A DNA stretch of 22,194 bases from Thermoplasmata archaeon (lineage in GTDB: Archaea > Thermoplasmatota > Thermoplasmata > Thermoplasmatales > GCA-001856825): NCBI GenBank assembly GCA_021831005.1, contig JAKBNO010000020.1:1-22194 (forward strand), read 5' to 3'. Both the position numbers and the translations under genes were made by a program. Within the stretch, counting starts at the first letter, position 1; the number at the start of each line of letters is the position of its first letter. This document shows positions 14,256 through 21,434 of the stretch, in pieces. The notes beneath the pieces were generated by a model that saw only the letters and a program-made list of their open reading frames with translations, did not search any database and was not told the DNA's origin.

Positions 14256-14795
14256 TTATTTCTTCTTGGGTAGCTCGTAGTGGGAAGCTATCTTGAGGGC
14301 TGCCTCCCTCGGAGTGAGAATAGAAGTGTCGATGCTCAGAGATCTACCTCCAGTCACCCTTCCGAACAGGTAGTATTTTCTCAACAAATCTTCCAATTCA
14401 TTTATTGAATTCAGTTTCCCCCATTCTCTCCTTGATCTGGTTTTCACTCTTCTTAGGAGTTCCTCTTTATTACAATGTAACCGGACAAAACACACTCTGC
14501 CCCTTTTTGATTCGACAAGATTCCTTATGTTTTCTACATATTTGTCATCGGGACCCTTGGCGTAGACCATAGTGAAAATGGTGTTTATGTCTTCCTCTAC
14601 AGCTGCCTTTATCATTTCCTTTCTGAATTTCCCTACTAGTTGCCAGAAGATTGGAGTTCCAAAATCAAAGATAGATCCAACCTCCTGAATAGAGATGTGG
14701 TTGTGAAACAATTTGAATCCTGTATACTTCGAGAGCTCTCTTGCTACCGTCAGTTTCCCCACAGCTGGTGGACCGTACACGAATATTAATCTCAA
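14256..14795 (-). CDS. P-loop kinase-like ATPase
   Basis: The 179-residue protein begins MRLIFVYGPPAVGKLTVARE, a Walker A loop G8-PPAVGK14-L-T16 in which Leu replaces the usual Ser. The size and an Arg-rich lid-like stretch (LLRRVKTRSRREWGKLN, about 122-138) resemble small-molecule or nucleotide kinases, and such proteins are often loosely labelled shikimate-kinase-like or AAA family. I do not recognise a specific substrate motif. The TTG start at 14795 is supported by an AGAGGAT ribosome binding site about six bases upstream and by the P-loop strand lying at the very N terminus. It lies 65 bp downstream of the acyl-CoA ligase on the same strand and is probably co-transcribed. A functional link to fatty-acid metabolism is not evident. 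Confidence 0.72.
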   Translation of the reverse strand: MRLIFVYGPPAVGKLTVARELSKYTGFKLFHNHISIQEVGSIFDFGTPIFWQLVGKFRKEMIKAAVEEDINTIFTMVYAKGPDDKYVENIRNLVESKRGRVCFVRLHCNKEELLRRVKTRSRREWGKLNSINELEDLLRKYYLFGRVTGGRSLSIDTSILTPREAALKIASHYELPKKK

Positions 14796-14860
14796 CTTCT
14801 ATCCTCTTCCTTCACGCCTCTCAAATAGTGATGGATGACCAGACCCAATATAGATTATCC

Positions 14861-16522
14861 TTATTTTGACTCTCTGAGCTCCCTTCTCAATATCTTTCCA
14901 ACCAATGTTTTTGGAAGGTCCTTCCTGAATTCTACCGACCTGGGAACTTTGAACTTCGCAATCTTGTTGTGGAAAAAGTCAATGATTTCCTGTTCTGTCG
15001 CACTTTGTCCATCCTTCAGGACTACGAAGGCTTTGACAACCTCACCGTGGGCTGCATCCTTCACGCCAATTGCTGCCGCTTCCTTGACCTTTGGATTCTG
15101 ATAGAGAACCTCTTCAACTTCCCTCGGATAGACGTTGAACCCTCCGACTATGATTACATCCTTCTTTCTGTCTACGATGTAGAAATATCCCTCTTCGTCC
15201 ATCTTCGCAATATCCCCGGTGTGAAGCCAGCCATCTTTCAAGACTCCGTCTGTCTCGCCGGGATTCTTGTAGTATCCCTGCATAACCTGTGGCCCCTTTA
15301 TCAGCAGTTCGCCCTCTACACCAACAGGCATATTCTTAGTACCGTTATCCAGATCTACGATCTTCGCGTACGTGGATGGAACTGGTAGACCGATCGAACC
15401 TGACTTTATCTTCCCATACAGAGGATTCACGTGAGTTACTGGTGAAGCTTCGGTGAGCCCGTAACCTTCGACCAGATGTCCCCCTGTGACTTTGTTCCAT
15501 TTCTCTATTATCTCCACTGGCAACGGCGCAGAGCCCGATATACAATACTGGATTGATTTCATATCGACATTTTGGAGCTCTTTGTGAAGGAGAATGCCTC
15601 CATATAGGGTTGGCACGCCAGGGAAGAAGGTTGGGTGATACTTCTTAATCAGTTTGAAAATGCCATCTATGTCCGGCTTTGGCTGGAGGATTATTGATGC
15701 ACCGATCTTTATCGGGAAGTTCATGGCTATGGTCATTCCAAAAACGTGGAAGAAGGGAATAACGCTGAGCATGACGTCTTTGCCGAACCCTTGACCTGAA
15801 AGACATGCTACCGACTGGATGGTGTTACACACCAGGTTCCTGTTCGAAAGCATAGCTCCCTTTGGTACTCCGGTCGTACCTCCAGTGTATTGCAAAACCG
15901 CAAGTGAATTTGGATCGTTGTTCTCCTCTGAACTGGGCTGGAAAGACCGATGTTCTTCAAACTTCCTGTATTTCTCTGGGATGTCAACAAATTTCTTGTT
16001 CTTCTTTCTCTGTAATGTGTAGAGAGAATTGAGTGGAAAGCGCAGATAATCCTCTATTCTCGTAGCCACTACGACGAGATTTGGGTACTTCTTGGTCACT
16101 CCATCTATTCTTGGAAGTAGATCATCGAATATGATGAGGACCTTTGACTCCGAGTCTCCGATTATCCGATCTATCTCTATCTCAAAATAAGTTGGGGAAA
16201 TTTGAGCTACAACCGCACCAATCTTGTTGATGGCCTGAAACGCAATGATGTATTGGGGGCAGTTTGGGAGATCGACGGCTACCTTGTCGCCTGCATTAAC
16301 ACCCAGCGATTTCAGAAATGATGCAAAGGAGTCTGTTCTTTCCTTCAGCTCCCTATAGCTCAACTTGTAGTTGAAAAAAGCAACAGCAAGATGTTCCGGT
16401 ATTCTGGCTGCACTCTGTTTTAGGAAATCATAGGGTTTCACTTCTTTGCATTCAATATCTGCTGGAACTCCTTTGTCGTATAACTTTAACCAAGGTCGGT
16501 CACTTTCTGATGTCGGTTGCAC
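14861..16522 (-). CDS. Long-chain fatty acid-CoA ligase (AMP-forming)
   Basis: This 553-residue member of the adenylate-forming superfamily activates a fatty acid with ATP and CoA to acyl-CoA, AMP and PPi. The phosphate loop YTGGTTGVPKGA (212-223), the YGLTEASPV motif (near 355), GWLHTGD (near 427), the hinge DRKKDVIIVGG and the C-terminal PKTLVGKILRREL with catalytic Lys543 are all present, in order. The length matches FadD-type ligases and the beta-oxidation setting favours medium or long chains, though the substrate is not proven. It starts with GTG at 16522: a TATA-like box about 24 nt upstream predicts a leaderless transcript beginning there, and no in-frame ATG fits better. It is divergent from an acyl-CoA dehydrogenase gene. 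Confidence 0.92.
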   Translation of the reverse strand: MQPTSESDRPWLKLYDKGVPADIECKEVKPYDFLKQSAARIPEHLAVAFFNYKLSYRELKERTDSFASFLKSLGVNAGDKVAVDLPNCPQYIIAFQAINKIGAVVAQISPTYFEIEIDRIIGDSESKVLIIFDDLLPRIDGVTKKYPNLVVVATRIEDYLRFPLNSLYTLQRKKNKKFVDIPEKYRKFEEHRSFQPSSEENNDPNSLAVLQYTGGTTGVPKGAMLSNRNLVCNTIQSVACLSGQGFGKDVMLSVIPFFHVFGMTIAMNFPIKIGASIILQPKPDIDGIFKLIKKYHPTFFPGVPTLYGGILLHKELQNVDMKSIQYCISGSAPLPVEIIEKWNKVTGGHLVEGYGLTEASPVTHVNPLYGKIKSGSIGLPVPSTYAKIVDLDNGTKNMPVGVEGELLIKGPQVMQGYYKNPGETDGVLKDGWLHTGDIAKMDEEGYFYIVDRKKDVIIVGGFNVYPREVEEVLYQNPKVKEAAAIGVKDAAHGEVVKAFVVLKDGQSATEQEIIDFFHNKIAKFKVPRSVEFRKDLPKTLVGKILRRELRESK

Positions 16523-16540
16523 AATAATAAAAGGCGTCCT

Positions 16541-16550
16541 ATAAATAAAC
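16541..16550 (-). promoter_or_regulatory. TATA-like box for the acyl-CoA ligase gene
   Basis: On the minus strand the sequence reads GTTTATTTAT, centred about 24 nt before the GTG at 16522. The spacing predicts transcription starting at the GTG itself, which decides this non-ATG start. Confidence 0.55.
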
Positions 16551-16564
16551 GTATCGATTAGTAG

Positions 16565-16577
16565 AGTTTTTAAAACT
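16565..16577. repeat. Palindrome AGTTTT-T-AAAACT in a divergent promoter region
   Basis: A 13-bp palindrome with one central T lies 15 bp upstream of the ligase TATA box, between the ligase and the third acyl-CoA dehydrogenase. It is AT-only at its centre and could be a regulator site or simply low-complexity promoter DNA. Confidence 0.35.
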
Positions 16578-16660
16578 AAAAATTTTTAACTGCGCCAAAG
16601 CAATTCAAATAGACGGAATTCTTAGAAAGTAATTATTGTTTGTCAGGCAAATTCATATTG

Positions 16661-16670
16661 TTTTTATTTT
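16661..16670 (+). promoter_or_regulatory. TATA-like box for the third acyl-CoA dehydrogenase
   Basis: TTTTTATTTT would place transcription start near 16691, leaving a leader of about 29 nt. That leader contains AGAGGATGA (16705-16713), a Shine-Dalgarno-like sequence correctly spaced for ATG 16720 but overlapping ATG 16711. This favours the second ATG. Confidence 0.5.
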
Positions 16671-16719
16671 ACCAGATTATAGCAGCTATACAATAACCCA
16701 TGATTAGAGGATGAATAAA

Positions 16720-17982
16720 ATGGAAGATTTTCTGCTGAGCGACGAAGAAAGAAAGACAAAATACGAGGTCAGGCGAGTAGTTAAGGCGGTACCACACGAA
16801 TTGATCAGAAAGATTGAAAGCGAAGAAATTGTATTTCCAAGAGAGTTTATAGATTTAGCCACCAGCGAAAGGACCGTAGGACTGAGATTTCCTGAAGAAT
16901 ATGGAGGTAGAGGAAGTTCCTGGGTTGGTGAAGCTTCTGCCGTTGAGGAGATGGGATTCCTTGGTTTCACCCTGAGTTGTATGTATTCACTCGGAACGAT
17001 CGTGGGTGAGCCGATCTACAGATTTGGAACGAGAGATCAGAAGGATGAGTACCTCAGGGGAATAACGAGCGGTAAAAAGTACGGCGCTGAAGCGATAACA
17101 GAGCCTTCTGGTGGTTCAGATTTGTTCGGTATGATGAAAACAACTGCAGAGAAAAAGGGAAACAAATATTTGCTGAATGGACAGAAAAGATTCATCGTAG
17201 GTGGGAAGGGAGCGGACTTCTTTGTCACGTATGCAATTACGGACAAGAGCGCCAAGTCGAGGACGAGGGGAGTCAGTGCTTTCATTCTTGACAGGGATAC
17301 CCCTGGATTGAAAGTCGAAACCATGTATGGCCTCATGGGGAACAAGGGAGGGGGGACTGCAAGGTTGGTTTTCAAGGATGCTGAGATTCCAGAAGAGAAC
17401 CTGATCGGTGAGTTGAACGGAGGCTACGAAATATTTAACAGGATGATGGTCCCGGAGAGGCTGACCACTGCAGCGGGGTCTATCGGCGTCGGCACAGCTG
17501 CGATCGAGGTAGCTGCCTCTTACGCGCTGAAGAGAGAGTCGTTCGGGAAAAAACTCATCGAACACGAAGGAATAAGTTTCAAACTTGCGGAAAGCGTTGC
17601 GTTGCTGCAGAATGCTTCATCAATGGTCTACGTTGCCAGCAAGGCAGCCGATCAAATGGAGGTTGGTAAGACCGATCTCGCTTACGTCAGGAAACTCGTC
17701 TCCATTGCGAAGCTTCAGTCCACGGAGGCCATGTGGAAAATCGTAAACGATTCTATGCAGATGTTGGGCGGTATTGGATACACGACCGTCTATCCTGTCG
17801 AGAGGCTACTGAGGGATTCAAGACTGGGACTCATATGGACTGGAAGCAGCGAAGTGATGAAGCTGATAATACAACACGAATTCATCAAAGAATTAACCGA
17901 TAAGAATTACGGCAGCACCAAACGTGAGATAGAGAAGGACGCACTGGATTTCAAACTTGAGGAGGAGAAGGTTTTCAACTGA
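16720..17982 (+). CDS. Acyl-CoA dehydrogenase with relocated catalytic glutamate
   Basis: This 420-residue FAD enzyme has all main signatures: FPEEYGGRG, TEPSGGSD, NGQKRFIVGG, RESFGKKL and QMLGGIGYT. The position holding the catalytic Glu in medium-chain enzymes is Thr374 (IWTGSSEV). Instead Glu246 occurs in MMVPERLTTAAG, the helix where isovaleryl-CoA and long-chain acyl-CoA dehydrogenases carry their base, so the enzyme should be active. This differs from the operon enzyme at 11891 and suggests a different chain length or branching preference. A charged tail of roughly 25 residues follows the usual end of the fold. Start ATG 16720 is chosen over 16711 because of ribosome binding site spacing. 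It is transcribed alone, divergent from the ligase, and ends 31 bp from the convergent DUF35 gene. Confidence 0.9.
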   Translation: MEDFLLSDEERKTKYEVRRVVKAVPHELIRKIESEEIVFPREFIDLATSERTVGLRFPEEYGGRGSSWVGEASAVEEMGFLGFTLSCMYSLGTIVGEPIYRFGTRDQKDEYLRGITSGKKYGAEAITEPSGGSDLFGMMKTTAEKKGNKYLLNGQKRFIVGGKGADFFVTYAITDKSAKSRTRGVSAFILDRDTPGLKVETMYGLMGNKGGGTARLVFKDAEIPEENLIGELNGGYEIFNRMMVPERLTTAAGSIGVGTAAIEVAASYALKRESFGKKLIEHEGISFKLAESVALLQNASSMVYVASKAADQMEVGKTDLAYVRKLVSIAKLQSTEAMWKIVNDSMQMLGGIGYTTVYPVERLLRDSRLGLIWTGSSEVMKLIIQHEFIKELTDKNYGSTKREIEKDALDFKLEEEKVFN

Positions 17983-18013
17983 TCAAGTTGACAGCTACGT
18001 TGCTCTGAAAACA

Positions 18014-18445
18014 TCAGATTGAAAAGAATTCGTAGCTGTAGTAACCTTCCTTCCTCTTTACTGCCTTCAATTTCATTTTCATCCCAATCTTGATGCTAGA
18101 ACGGTCCTGTATATTCAGCCACGAGAGAATCCTCACCCCTTCCTTCAGGAGCCCGATCGCAACAACGTAGCTGCCCTCATTCACAAAAGAGGTAGGAGCT
18201 ACCTCAACTGTGGTAAAAGTTTCAAGGGATGCATCTCCTTCAAAATCAAACCACTCCGTGTTCTTCGTCATGCAAGTTGAACATTCAGTCTGAGGCGGGA
18301 AATACTTTCTTCCACATTCTTTGCATCTGGTCCCTCTGACTTTACCCTCTTCAAGACCTTCAAAGAATTTAATAATCTGGGATATTGGCATTCTGTATCT
18401 CAGGTCAAGCACTCTTCTGTCCTCAAGTACGGTGTCAATTGGCAT
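18014..18445 (-). CDS. DUF35 zinc-ribbon / OB-fold acyl-CoA-associated protein
   Basis: This 143-residue protein has the two-part DUF35 layout: an N-terminal helix, a rubredoxin-like zinc ribbon with C41-x2-C44 and C55-x2-C58, then an OB-fold beta barrel (about 66-143). Such proteins accompany thiolases. In archaeal acetoacetyl-CoA thiolase/HMG-CoA synthase complexes the DUF35 subunit bridges the enzymes and helps hold CoA intermediates. Here it directly follows an SCP-x-type thiolase, with ATG abutting the thiolase TGA and a strong ribosome binding site inside the thiolase end, so the two proteins almost certainly form a complex. It has no catalytic motif of its own. Confidence 0.9.
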   Translation of the reverse strand: MPIDTVLEDRRVLDLRYRMPISQIIKFFEGLEEGKVRGTRCKECGRKYFPPQTECSTCMTKNTEWFDFEGDASLETFTTVEVAPTSFVNEGSYVVAIGLLKEGVRILSWLNIQDRSSIKIGMKMKLKAVKRKEGYYSYEFFSI

Positions 18446-19627
18446 TCAATCACCTCTAGAATAAATAGTAACATATGCATAGTGGCCAGTCCCGCCAACG
18501 TTATGTTGAAGCCCTCTTCCTTTTCTGATATCGGCTTGTCTTCCCTTTTCTGCTTCTCCCCTCAACTGTTTCGTTATCTCAACTGCCTGGCTGATCCCCG
18601 TAGCCCCTATTGGGTGACCCTTTGATTTCAGGCCACCATCTAGATTAGCAGGATATTTTCCATCCCTGTAGGTCTGGTGCTCTCTGAGCAACTGAATCCC
18701 TTCACCTTTCTTTACTAGGCCAAGATCCTCGTATGCCATGACTTCTGCAATTGTGAAACAGTCGTGGACTTCGAAGATGTCGAAGTTGTTGGCCGCTCCA
18801 TCTAATCCTGCCTTTCTGTATGCAGCTTCTGCGGCTCTTCTGCTGGCTTCAAGGCCGGTATAGTCATCTCTTCTCCCCATGTAGGCTGTTCCGGAAGCGT
18901 ACCCTTGGGCTTCCACGAACACAGGAGTATCTGAGAGTTTCTTGGCTACATCCCCTCTAGCGAGAACGACTGCGGCCGCACCATCTGTGATGGGAGAGGA
19001 ATCCATCAACTTTAGTGGCCTGGATACATATTTGGATTTCATGCATTCTTCGACAGATGTTTCCTTTTGAAATTGAGCGTACGGGTTCAAACTACCATAG
19101 TGGTGCGCTTTCACTGCTGCTTCGCAAAGGTCTTCCTCCCTCGAATGGTACGCGTCGAGATACTTGGTAGCGTAGAGAGCATAGTACCCTGGAAAGGTCA
19201 TCCCGAAGTTCTCGAATTCCCAAAAGTAATTCCCTGCCCTGCCTATCAACTCTATGATCGTTCCATTGGGGGAGTTGTACATCTTTTCAATACCCATCGC
19301 AATCGCAATCTCGCTGTTCCCAGACAGTATGCTATCGACGGCGATCTTGAGGGACGCGCTCCCTGACGCGCAGGCTGCCTCGGTCTTCAAGCTTCCGCAG
19401 GAAAGACCCGCGTACTCCCCTATTGTTACTGCAGGAAGTATTTCCTCACTCCAGTAACCAAAATTTCCGAGGGAATAGAAATCCACATCTTTCTGCGTCA
19501 CTCCTGCGTCCTGAAGGGCGGGCTTTATCGCCTCCCAACCGAGTTCGTTTATGCTTACATCGAGCCTCTTCCCGAATTTGGAATGTCCTACCCCAACAAT
19601 TGCAACCTTTTCATCGTTAGATTTCAT
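18446..19627 (-). CDS. SCP-x-type (lipid-transfer) thiolase
   Basis: This 393-residue thiolase-fold enzyme has the nucleophilic Cys86 in TEAACASGSAS, an HDCF motif replacing the usual NEAF, the catalytic His in KSKGHPIGATG, and ends with LQHNVGGTGHYAYV. The last motif, with no second catalytic Cys in the usual CxG position, is characteristic of the SCP-x/lipid-transfer branch. The substrate could be 3-ketoacyl-CoA, possibly branched or bulky, or acetoacetyl-CoA for the mevalonate pathway together with DUF35. No HMG-CoA synthase gene lies beside it and the neighbourhood is catabolic, so beta-oxidation is slightly favoured. It starts at ATG 19627, with a palindromic element just upstream, and forms an operon with the DUF35 gene. 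It is divergent from the thioesterase. Confidence 0.88.
   Translation of the reverse strand: MKSNDEKVAIVGVGHSKFGKRLDVSINELGWEAIKPALQDAGVTQKDVDFYSLGNFGYWSEEILPAVTIGEYAGLSCGSLKTEAACASGSASLKIAVDSILSGNSEIAIAMGIEKMYNSPNGTIIELIGRAGNYFWEFENFGMTFPGYYALYATKYLDAYHSREEDLCEAAVKAHHYGSLNPYAQFQKETSVEECMKSKYVSRPLKLMDSSPITDGAAAVVLARGDVAKKLSDTPVFVEAQGYASGTAYMGRRDDYTGLEASRRAAEAAYRKAGLDGAANNFDIFEVHDCFTIAEVMAYEDLGLVKKGEGIQLLREHQTYRDGKYPANLDGGLKSKGHPIGATGISQAVEITKQLRGEAEKGRQADIRKGRGLQHNVGGTGHYAYVTIYSRGD
18449..18457 (-). promoter_or_regulatory. Strong Shine-Dalgarno site for the DUF35 gene
   Basis: Read on the minus strand the sequence is GAGGTGATT, three bases before the DUF35 ATG and within the last codons of the thiolase. 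It supports coupled translation of the two subunits. Confidence 0.7.
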
Positions 19628-19631
19628 TGAG

Positions 19632-19643
19632 TCACCCGGGTGA
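19632..19643. repeat. Perfect 12-bp palindrome TCACCCGGGTGA
   Basis: The palindrome ends four bases before the SCP-x-type thiolase ATG and is close to the transcription start expected from the TATA-like sequence GTTAAATATC (19665-19674, minus strand). It is much more GC-rich than the surrounding promoter DNA. It may be an operator, or it may serve as a ribosome binding site, since GGGTGA on the minus strand is well spaced for the ATG; both can be true. Confidence 0.55.
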
Positions 19644-19664
19644 TGTTTTTCTTAATTCTTGTAC

Positions 19665-19674
19665 GATATTTAAC
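19665..19674 (-). promoter_or_regulatory. TATA-like box for the thiolase/DUF35 operon
   Basis: On the minus strand GTTAAATATC lies about 42 nt before the ATG, giving an expected leader of about 15 nt that contains the 12-bp palindrome. Confidence 0.5.
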
Positions 19675-19702
19675 ATTCTTGATTTGAAACAACAAGAGAC
19701 AA

Positions 19703-19710
19703 CTTAATAG
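19703..19710 (+). promoter_or_regulatory. TATA-like box for the thioesterase gene
   Basis: CTTAATAG would start transcription near 19733, leaving about 30 nt of leader that carries a GAAGAGG ribosome binding site (19748-19754) nine bases before the ATG. Confidence 0.4.
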
Positions 19711-19763
19711 CATGTTTCTGGTAATGAGTTGGAAAGGGCCAAGAAAAGAAGAGGCGTAATATC

Positions 19764-20270
19764 ATGGAAGAAAAGACACCGAAGGAAACTGAGTCGTCGA
19801 TATCTAGGGTAATGCTCCCTCCAGATGCCAACGTTGCAGGAAATGTATTTGGGGGTACCATTTTGAAGATGATAGACGAGATAGCAGGAATAGTCGCAAC
19901 AAAACACAGCCGCCGAAATTGTGTCACCGCCAACATAGATCACATCGACTTCATCTATCCGGTACACATAGGAGACCTTCTGGAAATGAAGGGCAGAATG
20001 AATTTTGTTGGAAAGTCGTCCATGGAAGTCGGGGTTGAGGTGTTCGCTGAAAACCTAGAGAGAGGAGATGTCAATTTTGCTGGCAGGGCGACCGTAACCA
20101 TGGTCGCACTCGATGATAGTGGTAAGCCAGTGGATGTACCTCAACTCAAGGTAGATTCGGAAGAAGACAAAAAGTTGTTTCAGGCAGCGTTTAAGCGGTA
20201 CGAAGAGAGAAGCAAACGCGTGAGCCACATGAAAAAACAGGAAAAGGAACAGCTAGAACTGATCAAATAA
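19764..20270 (+). CDS. Acyl-CoA thioesterase (hotdog fold, YciA/BACH type)
   Basis: This 168-residue hotdog protein hydrolyses acyl-CoA to free acid and CoA. The motif DANVAGNVFGGTILKMIDEI (21-40) carries the conserved Asn/Gly-Gly/Asp of the acyl-CoA thioesterase family. It is followed by VTANIDHIDFIYPVHIGDLL, the central strands that form the dimer interface and substrate tunnel. After the single hotdog domain (to about 130) comes a highly charged Lys/Glu helix, possibly a coiled coil or oligomerisation tail. It is divergent from the SCP-x-type thiolase. In a beta-oxidation setting it may control acyl-CoA levels or free trapped CoA; chain length is unknown. Confidence 0.9.
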   Translation: MEEKTPKETESSISRVMLPPDANVAGNVFGGTILKMIDEIAGIVATKHSRRNCVTANIDHIDFIYPVHIGDLLEMKGRMNFVGKSSMEVGVEVFAENLERGDVNFAGRATVTMVALDDSGKPVDVPQLKVDSEEDKKLFQAAFKRYEERSKRVSHMKKQEKEQLELIK

Positions 20271-20290
20271 TCTTGTAAACTAGCTGTTTT

Positions 20291-20298
20291 TTATATAT
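20291..20298 (+). promoter_or_regulatory. TATA box for the peroxiredoxin / triosephosphate isomerase operon
   Basis: TTATATAT, preceded by a T-run, is centred about 24 nt before the ATG at 20318, predicting a leaderless message. The out-of-frame ATG at 20308 would lie upstream of the expected start of transcription. Confidence 0.65.
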
Positions 20299-20317
20299 GG
20301 GTAAACAATGAGCAAAC

Positions 20318-20785
20318 ATGAACATTGGAGAAAAAGCACCGGACTTCGAATTGGTTGACACAGAATTAAAGGGGGTAAAACTGTCCAGCTTCGTGGGCCA
20401 TCCCACAGTGCTGGTATTCTTCCCTGGAGCATTCACATCAGTGTGTACGCAGGAACTATGTACATTCAGGGACTCGATAGCAAAATTCAACAAGCTGAAT
20501 GCTACGGTTCTGGGGATAAGCGTCGACCAGCCTTTCTCGCTGGCCCAGTTCAAGAAAGAGAACAACCTGAATTTCCAGTTGCTAAGCGATTTCACTGAGA
20601 GAGTAAGCAGACAATACGGTGGAGTTCACGAGAGTTTCGTCAACGTAAAAGGACTCAACGTTTCAAAGAGAGCCGTGTTTGTAATTGACAAAGATGGAGT
20701 GGTCGCATACAAGTGGGTCTCAGAAGATCCTAAGAAGGAACCAAACTATTCGGAAGTTGAGGGAGCAGTTGCAAAACTAGGGTGA
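20318..20785 (+). CDS. Peroxiredoxin (PrxQ/Bcp-like, atypical 2-Cys)
   Basis: This 155-residue thioredoxin-fold peroxidase reduces hydrogen peroxide and organic hydroperoxides. The signature P36-GAF-T40-SV-C43 matches PxxxTxxC with Cys43 as peroxidatic residue. Cys48, five residues later, matches the resolving cysteine spacing of PrxQ/Bcp enzymes, so an intramolecular disulfide recycled by thioredoxin or a similar donor is expected. The overall length and the motif GVVAYKWVSEDP fit the family. The gene is first in a run with triosephosphate isomerase and a small membrane protein. It could protect against peroxide formed by acyl-CoA-oxidising flavoproteins, but that link is only positional. 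Confidence 0.9.
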   Translation: MNIGEKAPDFELVDTELKGVKLSSFVGHPTVLVFFPGAFTSVCTQELCTFRDSIAKFNKLNATVLGISVDQPFSLAQFKKENNLNFQLLSDFTERVSRQYGGVHESFVNVKGLNVSKRAVFVIDKDGVVAYKWVSEDPKKEPNYSEVEGAVAKLG

Positions 20786-20789
20786 ATTC

Positions 20790-21434
20790 TTGCTCTTTTT
20801 TATTAACTTTAAAGCTTACGAAGAATCCACAGGATCTGAAGCACTTAGACTGATAAGATCAATTGAAAGGGAGTTCGGGAACAACAAATCCATCATTCTG
20901 GTTCTCAACCCCCTCGATTCCATGATGGAGACCAAACTGGTCAAGTTCGCCCAGACTGCGGAACCACAAGAAGCCGGACCGTACACGGGTCACATCCCCA
21001 TCGGCCTTCTGAGAAAATACTCCTATTCTGGAGTAATGCTCAATCACTCTGAACACAGGATTGGTTTTGAGGAGATTGGAGAATCGGTCAAGATTGCTTC
21101 AAAACTTGGGCTCACTACACTCGTCTGCGCTGCAGACCTAAATGAGGTAGCGAAATTGATACCGTTAGAACCAGACTACGTAGCCTATGAGCCGCCAGAG
21201 CTGATTGGAGGAGATATATCTGTTTCAACGGCAAAGCCAGAAATAATAGGCAAGGCGGTAAAACTTCTTGAGGGAACTGGTTCCAAGCTCGTAGTTGGTG
21301 CGGGAATTAAAAACAAGAACGACGTTCACGTCAGCAAGACTCTCGGGGCTGAGGGGATACTGGTAGCTTCAGGAGTTGTTAAATCCCCGAAACCCATCAA
21401 GGTAATTATCGAAATGATGAAAGAGGTATCATAA
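20790..21434 (+). CDS. tpiA: Triosephosphate isomerase (archaeal type)
   Basis: This enzyme interconverts dihydroxyacetone phosphate and glyceraldehyde 3-phosphate in glycolysis and gluconeogenesis. Catalytic residues are visible: Asn6 and Lys8 in INFKAY, His86 in LNHSEHR, Glu134 in VAYEPPELIG, and the phosphate-binding GAGI and VASGVVK loops. At 214 residues it is about 30 shorter than bacterial and eukaryotic enzymes, as is usual for archaeal tetrameric forms. It starts with TTG at 20790, four bases after the peroxiredoxin stop, with GGTGA over that stop as ribosome binding site; the catalytic strand at the N terminus leaves no room for a later start. Confidence 0.95.
   Translation: MLFFINFKAYEESTGSEALRLIRSIEREFGNNKSIILVLNPLDSMMETKLVKFAQTAEPQEAGPYTGHIPIGLLRKYSYSGVMLNHSEHRIGFEEIGESVKIASKLGLTTLVCAADLNEVAKLIPLEPDYVAYEPPELIGGDISVSTAKPEIIGKAVKLLEGTGSKLVVGAGIKNKNDVHVSKTLGAEGILVASGVVKSPKPIKVIIEMMKEVS

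Noticed and set aside
16720..17982. Inactive acyl-CoA dehydrogenase because IWEGT reads IWTGS
   Set aside because: Glu246 in the helix-G motif supplies the base as in isovaleryl- and long-chain enzymes, so loss of activity is not indicated.
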